Source: an uncultured Sediminibacterium sp.
GTDB taxonomy: Bacteria > Bacteroidota > Bacteroidia > Chitinophagales > Chitinophagaceae
Direction of reading: 5' to 3'
Assembly: GCF_946481145.1 (NCBI RefSeq)
Contig: NZ_CAMLMJ010000026.1
Span: 1-57,176 of the forward strand
Length of the DNA: 57,176 nucleotides
The notes beneath the pieces were generated by a model. That model ran no database searches, was not told the origin of the DNA, and worked only from the letters and a program-made list of their open reading frames with translations. Below, piece after piece: positions 33,197 through 43,500 of this stretch (its first letter is position 1; every line of letters starts with the position of its first letter). Made by a program: the position numbers and the translations under genes.

Positions 33197-35802
33197 CCCC
33201 AAAATATAGCTTACATTATTTATTGTTCATACTATTTGCGCTGGTACTTCATCAGCAATCTTTGTATGCCCAACGTGCAAAGAAAATATTGAAAAAAGCA
33301 GACGCTTCCTTTGCATCCAAAAATTATTACCAGGCTGCAAAACTATATGAGGCTGTTTTGTATGATAGTCCACTGGTAAAAACAACCAATAAAATGGTTT
33401 ATCCATATTTGCCTGTTAGGGGTAAGGGGAAAATTAAACCTACAGAAAGAACCAAGGCTGTCTATCAATTGGCAGAATCTTACCGGCTTCACGATAATTA
33501 TCAGGCAGCTATGCTGCAATACAAAACCTATCTTGGTTTAAGAGATAACCGATACCCATTGGCAAAGCTTTGGTATGGCTCTATGCTACTCGCTTCTGGT
33601 GATCCGCAAAATGCCAAAATAGCTTTCACTACTTATCTTGATAATAATAAACAGGAAGACCAATACACAGAAATAGCCAAAACAGGCTTGGCTTCTAGTT
33701 TATTTGCCATAAAAGCAGTGAATGAATCACCGGTAGCTACTGTACAAAAAATCAGTTCTACCCTCTCTGCAGATGGATCGAATTTTGCCTTTGAAAAATT
33801 TAATGATAGTAGTTTTTTGTTTACAAGCTCAAGACATGAAAAACGCGGCAAACAAAAAATCTATCCTGTTCGTCTTTATGGAGGTAATGAACTTTCACCA
33901 ACGGTACAAAAGTTGGTTATTGAAGTTCCGGATAATTTTAATATTGGGGCGAGTTCTTTATCTGCGGATGGACTAACCATGTATTTTACCGGATGGAAAT
34001 CTGAGGAGGGAAAACCAGACCAATACAATATTTATTACACTCAGCGACCTTCGCAACAGGTAAAATGGGGGAAACCGGTAATTTTACCAGAGCCGATTAA
34101 TCAAAAAGGAGCGAGATCCAAGCAGCCATTTATAACTCCTGACGGAGAATTTCTTTTTTATGCGTCCGACCAGGCTGGCACAAACGGCGGTTTTGATATT
34201 TGGATGATTAAGATGAATGGCATAGAACCGAATGGTAATCCGATAAATGCCGGAATAAATATCAATACAAAAAACGATGAGGTCTCGCCCTATTATGATG
34301 TTGCAGATAGTACCTTATACTTTAGCTCTGATGGACGAATAGGCATCGGTGGAATGGATATTTTTAAGACCAAAGGATTGCCAGATGTTGGAGAATGGTC
34401 CCTGGCAGTTAATCTTGGTATGCCTATAAATTCACCTAAGAATGACCTGTATTACCGAAACTACAAAGGTTCTGATACCATATCATTCAGTTCCGACCGA
34501 AATTCTTCCTGTTGTCTGGAAATCTTTAATGGATTGCTGATACCGTATCAACCTAAAGTAGATAGTGTTAAGCATATAGTAGATACACCTTTAAACACTA
34601 AACGCATTGAAATACCTTTAAAAGATACAGTTGTACCTGTTACATTGGTAGATACTATAAAGCAGGAAACAGATTCTATATCATTGGTTACCACGGCTCG
34701 TTATAATATCAATTACCATTTTGCAAGTGCTAAGATTCGTAAAGTTGATATTCCGGTACTTGATCAAATGGTTAAACAGTTGAAAGAAAATCCAACATTG
34801 AATATCCTGATTGCATCATTTACTGATTGTATTGGAAGCAGAGAAGCTAATGTAAGTATGTCGAAGAAAAGATCTGCATCGGTAAAAGCTTATCTTATTA
34901 AAAAAGGTATTACAGCAGATCGTATTAATACTGATTTCTTCGCTAAAAGATATTTCCTGATGGCGTGTAAAGAAGATGCTACTTATGATAAGGCTGCTCA
35001 AATAGCTAACAGAAGATCGGATCTGATATTAACGACCGACAAACACCCAACATGGAAGCCTTCAGGAAATGAAATAGATGTAGATGGGCAATCAGATAAC
35101 AATCAGACTTTAACTGTCAAACCTACATCTCGTGAATCTAATGTAATCATAGAAAAAACGATATCTCCTGCTGCAGAAGCCAAATCAGCTTCTGTTATAA
35201 AGAATAAGAATTCAACCAAGGATAAAACAAAAGCTTCCACTAATACCAAATCAGTTGATAAATCGACGGAAAAGAGTGGGTTTAACTTTAAGAAACAAGC
35301 ACCAGTTAATGACGATAAATTATCGAAAGGAACAACAGCATTAAAAAATGCTAACAAAGCAAATAGAAAGCTTGAACAAAAAATTGATATTGGCGAACTA
35401 TTGGAATTTGTTCCGAAAGTTAAAGAATCAAATCTGGTAGATGAAATGAAAATGCGTATTCCAAGTAAGCCATTGTTTGTGTATACAAAATCGGATTCGG
35501 TTCGAATTGATCTTTACGACAATGGAAGTTTTGATTACGACACGCTCTCAGTAATTTATAATAAAGAGATCGTTGTTTATAAACAGTTATTGTTAACGCG
35601 TAAACCGGTAACTTTCTATGTTAAACTGGATACTGATCAACGTAAAAATGAAATGATTTTCTTTGCAGAAAGCCTTGGTATCACACCACCCAACTCAGCA
35701 TTAATGGTAATCACCGATGGGGATAATAAACGTACAGAAGTAAATATTTCAAGCGATTTCAACACGAATACGGTGGTGTATTTCATCAAAGTCAACAAGT
35801 AG
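33181..35802 (+). CDS. PorE-like protein: TPR, PD40 propeller, OmpA domain and a C-terminal extension
   Basis: An 873-residue protein with a signal peptide (LLFILFALVLHQQSLYAQ), TPR-like helices (about 25-160), a PD40/WD40-like propeller (about 185-440, for example GASSLSADGLTMYFTG and QPFITPDGEFLFYASD), and an OmpA C-terminal peptidoglycan-binding domain (about 504-617, with SKKRSASVKAYLIKKGI and QIANRRSDLIL). This order matches PorE-type proteins that anchor the T9SS or its adhesins to peptidoglycan. A Lys/Ser/Asn-rich linker (about 640-730) and a beta-rich domain (about 740-873) follow, an extension not usual in the family. It starts 16 bases inside the PorP/SprF gene. Confidence 0.88.
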   Translation: MPKIVAPKYSLHYLLFILFALVLHQQSLYAQRAKKILKKADASFASKNYYQAAKLYEAVLYDSPLVKTTNKMVYPYLPVRGKGKIKPTERTKAVYQLAESYRLHDNYQAAMLQYKTYLGLRDNRYPLAKLWYGSMLLASGDPQNAKIAFTTYLDNNKQEDQYTEIAKTGLASSLFAIKAVNESPVATVQKISSTLSADGSNFAFEKFNDSSFLFTSSRHEKRGKQKIYPVRLYGGNELSPTVQKLVIEVPDNFNIGASSLSADGLTMYFTGWKSEEGKPDQYNIYYTQRPSQQVKWGKPVILPEPINQKGARSKQPFITPDGEFLFYASDQAGTNGGFDIWMIKMNGIEPNGNPINAGININTKNDEVSPYYDVADSTLYFSSDGRIGIGGMDIFKTKGLPDVGEWSLAVNLGMPINSPKNDLYYRNYKGSDTISFSSDRNSSCCLEIFNGLLIPYQPKVDSVKHIVDTPLNTKRIEIPLKDTVVPVTLVDTIKQETDSISLVTTARYNINYHFASAKIRKVDIPVLDQMVKQLKENPTLNILIASFTDCIGSREANVSMSKKRSASVKAYLIKKGITADRINTDFFAKRYFLMACKEDATYDKAAQIANRRSDLILTTDKHPTWKPSGNEIDVDGQSDNNQTLTVKPTSRESNVIIEKTISPAAEAKSASVIKNKNSTKDKTKASTNTKSVDKSTEKSGFNFKKQAPVNDDKLSKGTTALKNANKANRKLEQKIDIGELLEFVPKVKESNLVDEMKMRIPSKPLFVYTKSDSVRIDLYDNGSFDYDTLSVIYNKEIVVYKQLLLTRKPVTFYVKLDTDQRKNEMIFFAESLGITPPNSALMVITDGDNKRTEVNISSDFNTNTVVYFIKVNK

Positions 35803-35805
35803 TCG

Positions 35806-35813
35806 TAGATTTG
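35806..35813 (+). promoter_or_regulatory. Bacteroidetes -7 box TAGATTTG for the PAP2-like gene
   Basis: Exact TAnnTTTG match, 24 bases before the ATG at 35838 and directly after the stop codon of the OmpA-like gene. It suggests the membrane protein gene can be transcribed on its own as well as by read-through. Confidence 0.4.
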
Positions 35814-35837
35814 CGGTGTTAAAACTTTAAGTCTTAT

Positions 35838-36497
35838 ATGAAAGATGTTGTTGGAATTCAGGAAAACAGGCAGCCACTCATTTTAGTGTTGTTAGGGAAA
35901 GTTGTTTCATATGTGTTTCACCCTTTATTTATTCCAACCTATGTTTTCTTCTTTTTAATGACACAAGTGCCTTATGAGTTTGCGGGTATCACTAACTGGC
36001 AACTGAAGATGAGGTTATTTGGTTTGTTTTGGTTAACAGCTTTTTTTCCGGCATTCGCTGTATTTCTTTTGTGGCGCTTAAAATTCAGTGAAAGCATATT
36101 CCTGAAAACCCAAAAAGAACGCATCATTCCTTTTGTGATCACCATGTTTTTTTACTGGTGGATGTACTATCTAAGCAGGAATTTTACAGACCAGCCCATT
36201 GTACTTAAGTTTTTCTTTATGGGGATTTTTATTGCAACTTCTGTTGGACTGGTATTTAATAATTTCATGAAAATCAGTCTGCATGCTATGGCAGCGGGCG
36301 GTGCGGCTGCTGCTATTATTTTATTTTCCTATTATTACCAAACCCCATTCGGTGTGTTTATTAGTATTGCCCTTTTGCTTACCGGAATCATATGTACCTC
36401 CCGTTTACTGGTAAGTGATCATACGGAAAAGGAAATTTATTTTGGATTACTAGTGGGTGCCGGATGCCAATGGGTCTCCTATATTTTTGTGATGTAA
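35838..36497 (+). CDS. PAP2-like (phosphatidic acid phosphatase-related) membrane protein
   Basis: A 219-residue protein with about six membrane segments. Residues at the three PAP2 motif positions can be traced: KTQKERIIP (90-98) in place of Kx6RP, KISLHA (145-150, H149) in place of PSGH, and SR-x5-H-x3-E (S188, R189, H195, E199) in place of SR-x5-H-x3-D. The histidine pair is kept, while the final aspartate is glutamate and the first two motifs are degenerate. It may be a divergent lipid phosphate phosphatase or an inactive relative. It lies between the two T9SS surface-protein units, 35 bp after the OmpA-like gene and 10 bp from the convergent PorP/SprF gene. Confidence 0.7.
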   Translation: MKDVVGIQENRQPLILVLLGKVVSYVFHPLFIPTYVFFFLMTQVPYEFAGITNWQLKMRLFGLFWLTAFFPAFAVFLLWRLKFSESIFLKTQKERIIPFVITMFFYWWMYYLSRNFTDQPIVLKFFFMGIFIATSVGLVFNNFMKISLHAMAAGGAAAAIILFSYYYQTPFGVFISIALLLTGIICTSRLLVSDHTEKEIYFGLLVGAGCQWVSYIFVM

Positions 36498-36507
36498 TCA
36501 ATGCCTT

Positions 36508-37542
36508 TTAGAATCGTACACACCTTGTTTTATCAATAGTTGAATTCCTGATTTTGAGAAAACCTTTATAGGTAGCAGTAAGTTCTAGTCCACCACGCCA
36601 GTTGGATACGACTTTCAGTTTTGAAATATTCACATCATAGCTTACCCCAACACTGAAATGTTCAAATTCCATTTTAACGGTTGGTATCAAAGCATCTCCC
36701 CAGCGCATAAAGCTACCGATGTAGAAAAGGTCAGGTTCATTTCCATCATCATATTCTCTGATGGTCATGCCGTATAACAGGCCTCCCAGTATTTGTTTAT
36801 TATTATTCTGGGTGAAATAATCCACAAAGCCCATAATTCTTCCTCTTTCTCCTGAAGGGGCACTGATACCTGCATTCAGAGATAGCCTTGGCGATAAAAA
36901 GTTTTCCGTAGACCCTGTTACAGATTTAATAGTCGGATTGGTTACATGTGATAAACCAGCAGCAATGTATACCCTTGTTTTATCGTTGAATGAAGTACTG
37001 AAAGATAAACCAGTGCTCAAATCCCAGTAATTATACCCCGTATTCGTAATCGGTTGTGCTGTGGGGTTTGCTGAATTAAATTCTCCTCCCCGATACTGAT
37101 CACCCAGTTTTAGTTTGGAAGCATCAAACTGACTTGATACAGGGCCACCCATAAATGCTAAAGACAAATAAGTATCATTATCATTACTCAACGATTTATG
37201 ATAGTTAATAGCAGGAAGAATTTGTGTTCTTCTTAGTCTTAAATCACCTGCAACATCAACACTCATCTGAGATGCGATTGTTAGGTAATCGTTTTTTCCT
37301 CCCATTGGTAGTTTATGTTCTATGCTTAACGAGGATGTTTTATATGGTACGGTTACACTTCCCCATTGACTTCTATGCACCATAGATGCTCTTATGTCGC
37401 CGGTAAATACACCTGCCAATGCCGGATTTCGTAATAGGGGTTGTTCATAAAATTGTGAGAAGGTGAAGTCTTGCGCTTCAATTTTGCTAACCAGTAACAC
37501 TGTAGTCAGCATAAGTAATTGTCGTGTAAAATTTTTCCTCAT
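36508..37542 (-). CDS. PorP/SprF family T9SS outer-membrane protein, partner of the giant adhesin
   Basis: A 344-residue PorP/SprF beta-barrel: signal peptide (LLMLTTVLLVSKIEAQ), then FTFSQFYEQPLLRNPALAGVF, the signature start, and VGVSYDVNISKLKVV with the ending CVRF. Its ATG overlaps the stop of the giant adhesin gene by four bases (37539-37542), so translation is coupled and the two proteins are made together. By analogy with SprB and SprF in Flavobacterium johnsoniae it should be needed for secretion or surface attachment of the giant protein. Its C-terminal pattern (C-x-R-F) is shared with the PorP/SprF protein encoded at 32207, though the rest has diverged. Confidence 0.94.
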   Translation of the reverse strand: MRKNFTRQLLMLTTVLLVSKIEAQDFTFSQFYEQPLLRNPALAGVFTGDIRASMVHRSQWGSVTVPYKTSSLSIEHKLPMGGKNDYLTIASQMSVDVAGDLRLRRTQILPAINYHKSLSNDNDTYLSLAFMGGPVSSQFDASKLKLGDQYRGGEFNSANPTAQPITNTGYNYWDLSTGLSFSTSFNDKTRVYIAAGLSHVTNPTIKSVTGSTENFLSPRLSLNAGISAPSGERGRIMGFVDYFTQNNNKQILGGLLYGMTIREYDDGNEPDLFYIGSFMRWGDALIPTVKMEFEHFSVGVSYDVNISKLKVVSNWRGGLELTATYKGFLKIRNSTIDKTRCVRF

Positions 37543-40500
37543 TTGAGTATGGTTATATTGCCTTTAAATATGGTTGGTAATCCTTTTTCACAGATCACTT
37601 CAGAAACATAAACAAATACATCAGGGGTTGCTGCTTTTCCAAAAGCCTTTCCATCCCAGGCATAAGCAGGGTCGCCGGGAGAGAAATTTGATTTTTCAAA
37701 AACCAGCTGACCCCATCTGTTGTATATCCTAAAGCTTTTAATGAGTTTTATTCCTTTACCTTGTACAAGGAGTATATCATTGATACCATCACCATCTGGT
37801 GAAAATGCATTCGGCACAAACAATTCTGTAGCTGGGCAGAGTGTTTTAATACATAATGTATCGGTACTTATACATCCATAATTGTTGACTACAGTACAAG
37901 ACACACAGGCATCGTTCGAAAGTTTTACCTCAGGGGTAGCACAGGTTGGGCAACTGATAGAACCAGCGGCACTGCTACCCCAGCGCCATTTTCTTATTTG
38001 GTCGTTTCCGCCGTTGATATTAGTCGTTGCCAATACACGAAGCTGCAGGCTTGTACCCGCGGTAATTGTTGTGTCACTACCTATGTTGATTGGGGTTGGA
38101 CGACCAACCACTACTTTAATTTGAGCTGTATCTGCAAAACAGTTGTAATCGTCTTTACCAATTACATTATAAATGGTTGTTTCTACTGGTCTTGCTATAG
38201 GATTAGCAACGGCGCTGTTGCTTAAGCCTGTTTCTGGATACCATTTATAACTGCTTGCACCTGTGGCAACCAGTTGTTTGCTTTCGCCGATACAAAGTGT
38301 GTCACCCTGTGCTGCAAACATTTTCAGTGGCTGAATAACACGAATGCTGGTAGATTTTATTTCACTACATCCAAATTGATCATATCCGATAACGCGAATT
38401 GTGGTAGAGCCAACAGGTTTCACCGTATTTGTATTTGGCCCGGAAGCAGTGATATTGTTAAGCTGATCATACCAGATATACCTCATGGCACCTGTAGCAG
38501 TTAATTGAAGAGACTCACCTTTACAAATCGTGCTATTTGGTGTTACATTAATTACAGGTAATGGGTGAACGCTCATTGTTTTAACGGCAGAGTCGAGGCA
38601 GTGGTTTACAGTAGATGCGGTTAACCTGACTGTGTATTGTCCATCTACCAGGTACCTAACGGTGATGATAGAATCTGAACTTTTAGTGCCATTACTCAGG
38701 TTCCATAAAATCATGGCAATGCTATCTCTGGAATTCAGTATTGGAGAAAGTTGTGTTAGCTGTCCCTGACAAACATCTCTGATGGCATCAATATCAACGT
38801 GAGGGAATTGGTAAACCTTAACTGAAAACTGCGCCTGTAAATTGCTAATACATCCTGCTTCACTCTTAACAGTAAGGTTCATGGTATAGGTACCTTCAGC
38901 AGTAAAACTGTAGCTGTGTTCTTTTGTATTAACCGTGTCGCCGGGTGCAATGCTCCATTTCCAGTCTTTTATTCCAAAATTTGAAGTGCTTCTGTCGTTA
39001 AATTGGTAGACTGTATTTCCGCAGTTATTTACGCCTGTTAATGTAAAGTCTGCAGTTGTTTTATCTACTTTAATATTTACCGTATCACTGGAACTGATAC
39101 AAACTCCGTTCGATATCTCCCAGATAAATTGATAACTACCTGGTAACAGACCGCTGATCACTGTTTGAGGATTTGAGGGATCTGCGATAACAGCGCTATT
39201 CGAACCAGGAACCTGTCTCCAGGAACCAGTTCCTGAGACAGGCATATTCGCCTTCATGGTAGTTGTGGTTCCAGCATTACAAATTACAATATCAGCTCCT
39301 GCATCTGCAATGGTAACAGGAGGTGTTACCATAATACTTACCGGGTTTGTATACATAATGGCACAAGTGCCATTTTTTACCAGGGTACGGTATAAAGTAT
39401 TTTGCGTAAGGTTATTGTACCTTAAAGTATCTGTATTTGTTACGTTAAGTACATTCCATGTAGCGCCACTTGTTTGAGAAGCTTCCCATTGGACAATATT
39501 CCCCAGCTTTCCCGAAAGTATGATAGATCCATTATTTGTATTGTAACAAACAGTATCGATTCCATTTAATGTACCTGCAACGGTTGCAGCATCAACAGTT
39601 ATATTTACTGTGTCACTAAATGCTGCCGAACAAACACCACTTTGAACCATAACCCTGAAGAGGGTAGAAGTAGAAAGGTTGTTAAAACTGTATCTGTCTC
39701 CAGTATAATTTATCAGACTCCAGTTGTTACCATTATCAATAGAAGATTCCCAGCGGATAAGATCACCCACATAATTTGTTAATTGCAATGTGCCATTGTT
39801 AGCTGTTACACAAACTGTATCATCGGCGGCAATATGTCCACCTACTGTGAATGGATTCACTGTAATAGTTACGGTATTAGAATACAAGGATGCACAAACA
39901 CCGCTTTGTACCAGTACCCTAAATCTGGTTGTACTATTGAGATTGGAATAAGTATATGTTGACTGATTATTGTTGATAATACTCCAGCTATTACCATTAT
40001 CGTTTGAGCTTTCCCATCTGATAATGTCACCTGTATAATTAGTAATTGACAAAGTTCCCTGATTCAGGTTCGTGCAAACTGTATCGTCGTTTCCAAGTAT
40101 GCCTGCAGAACTTGGTGGATCAATCCGTATTTCTGTTTCATTGGATGATGCAGGACAAACTGTATTGTCAATGGTCCACCTGAAACGATAAGTTCCGGTT
40201 GTTAACCCAGACAGGTTTGTGGCAGCCTGGTTATTATATTCAAAGATGGCAGTAGTCGGGCCACTTATCTGACTCCATAAGCCATTACCCGAAGATGGGG
40301 TATTGCCATTTAATCTGGCTGTAGTATTGTTACAAATAAACTGATTCATACCGGCAACAGCAGGAGTAACAGTTGGCATAACTGTAATTAATACTGTATT
40401 TGAATAGCTTGTTGCACAAACACTATTTTTTACTAAAACCCTGAATAAGGTAGATGTGGTAAGATTTGTATAATTATAAGACGAAGAAGTATTTGATAGT

Positions 40501-43500
40501 ACTGTCCAGCTCGATCCATTGTCGGTGGAGAATTCCCAGTGTAAAATATCCCCGGTATTTCCTGTTAGCTGAAGCGTTCCGCTATTTGAATTTGCGCAAA
40601 CAGTTGCATTTGAAGATAAATTACCAGGCACTGTTAATGGCGCAATGGTAATGCTTACCGTGTCTTTTGAATCAGCGCAAAGCGTATTTGAGATTGTCCA
40701 CACTAAAGTATACGTACCCGCAACAAGTCCGGATACAACTGTATTAGGGTCGGTATCATTTGCAAATACAGGTGTTGACGGACCAGAAACAGAGGTCCAT
40801 TTGCCGGTACCAGAGGTAGGTGTATTAGCCTGAAGCATAGTTGCAGGAGTACTGCATAAAGTCTGATCCGCTCCTGCATTTGCAATAGTTACTGGCTGTA
40901 ATACAGTTATGGTTACTTCATTTGTAAACATCGGAGCACAAACACCACTTTGTACTAAAACCCGATAGCTTGTTGTTGTATTTAAGTTACTATAAGTATA
41001 GGTGTTACTTGTATTGTTGATATTAGTCCAGGAACCACCGCCAGTTGTGGAATATTCCCAGCGAAGAATATCTCCGGTATAAGCATTATGTGAGAGTAAG
41101 TTGCCATTGCTTGTAGCACACACTGTAGCATCAGCAACTAAATTACCAGGTACAGTTTGTGGGTCTATTGTAATAGTAACCGTATCTTTTGAATCAGTAC
41201 AGGTGCCATTTGCAATGGTCCACACAAACTGATATATGCCGGTTGTAAGTCCATTAACGGTAGTAGTCGGGTCTGTAGCATTCGTGAAATTGGCGACCGT
41301 TGGGTTACTTGTTAAGGCAGACCATGTTCCGGTTTCTGATAATGGTGAATTGGCGTTTAATGTGGCCGATGTGGTATTACACAAACGCTGATCAATACCT
41401 GCATTAGCAGCAGTAACAGGAGGAATTACCGTGATGGTTATTTCATTTGAATAAAGCGATGAACAAACTTCATTTTTTACCAGTGCCCTGTAAGCGGTAG
41501 TAGTATTGAGATTGTTATAGGTATATGTATTTGTAGTATTTGAAATATCGTTCCAGTTGGCGCCATTGTTTACAGAAAATTCCCATTTAAGTATATTTCC
41601 CTGCATGCCGGAAAGGGTAAGTATGTTGGTATTATTCGTTGCACAAACGGTTGCAGGTGCAACCAGGTTTCCTGCAATAGTAGGCGCGGCAATATATATG
41701 GAAACAGTATCTACAGAGTTGGCACACATACCATTTGAGATAGTCCATATAAACTGGTATGTTCCGTGGGTAAGTCCGTTTACAGTTGTATTTGGATCAT
41801 TTGGATTGGTGAAACTAGCAGCAGACGGTGCGCCTGCAACCACTGTCCATGTACCAGAACCAACACCAGGTGTATTTGCATTTAGGGTTGCTGATGTTAC
41901 ATCACATAAAATCTGATCAGTTCCTGCATTGGCATTTGTAACAGGTGGTATAACTGTAACGGTTACCTCATTTGAATACAAGGCAGTGCAGATTTCATTT
42001 TTTACAAGAGCTCTATAAAGGGTTGTTGTATTTAAGTTGGTATAAGTGTATGTATTACTGGTATTTGAGATATTGGTCCAGCTACCACCGTTATTAATCG
42101 AAAATTCCCATTGTAAAATGCTTCCATTATTACCAGACAAGCTTAATATATCTGAATTGTTGGTAGCACAAACTGTTGCAGAGGCAACAAGATTTCCTGC
42201 TGTTGTTGGTGGGATAATACGAATTTCAACAGTATCTGTTGAACTGGCACATAACGCATTTGAGATGGTCCAAACAAAACGGTATGTACCAAATGTTAAC
42301 CCATTTACTGTACTATTTGGATCTGCTGCATTAGTAAAACTAACAGCAGAAGGAGCGCCAGATAGTAATGTCCAAACACCTGTTCCAGAAACAGGTGTAT
42401 TACCATTTAAAGTAGCGGCAGTTACATTGCATAATAACTGATCTGAGCCTGCATCAGCAGGTGTTACTTCTGGTAGAACAGTAACTGTAACGATATTCGT
42501 ATACAATGCAGGACAAACACCATTTTGAATCTGAGATCTGAATTGGGTAGTTTGTGATAGATTATTGTAGTTTACCGTAGCGGTATTTGAAGTATTACTT
42601 ATTGTAGACCAATTCAATCCATTATTAATGGAATATTCCGTTCCGACAATAGTTCCAAAATAACCGGTTAGTGTAAGTGAACCGATATTGCTGGTAATAC
42701 AAACAGTGTTGTCGGTATTTAGGTTTCCGGCAATTGTCGGTTCTTGAATAGTAACAGTTACTGTGTCTTTAGAGTCAGAACAAATACCATTTGAAATAGT
42801 CCATACAAATTGATAAGTGCCAAAAGTTAATCCGCTGATTACTGTATTTGGATCTGCTGTATTTGAGAAAGATGGTACTGTTGGACTACCAGCCAATGCA
42901 GACCATGTTCCCATTCCTGAGGTAGGTGTATTGGCAGCAAGTACAGATGAAGTTGTATTACATAGTAATTGATCCGGACCTGCATTTGCAGGTGTTACCA
43001 ATTCAAGCACAGTAATAGTTGCGGCAATACCTGAATAAAGTTCAGCACCTACGCCGTTTTTAACCAAAGCGCGGAATAGGGTTGTCTGTGTGAGGTTTGA
43101 ATACGAATAACTATCCTGATTAGTGCCAACAGTAGAACTGATGACAGACCAGTTAACCCCATTATCAACAGATAGCTCCCATTGAAGAATGGTTCCTAAA
43201 TAATCAGTGAGGTGTAAAGTGCCACTATTGTTTCCGGTACATACAACAGCATCAGGACCGATAACACCAGGATTTGTAGGAGGCTGTACTGTTATTTGCA
43301 TAGTGTCGCTTGATACCGGGCAGTATCCGTTTGAGATAGTCCATACCAGCAAGTATTTACCATCTGTTGGTGGTGCACCATGTACATAATCTAAACCGGT
43401 AATAGTAGCTTTTGGATTGGTTGTGCCTGAGAAATTTAAAGGGCTGGTTGCACCAGGCACTACAGACCAAACGCCAGTACCTGATACTGGTGTATTTCCG

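Noticed and set aside
41557..42441. Several plus-strand frames of up to 131 codons opposite the adhesin gene
   Set aside because: They repeat with the modules of the adhesin, as expected of an antisense frame of repeated codons.
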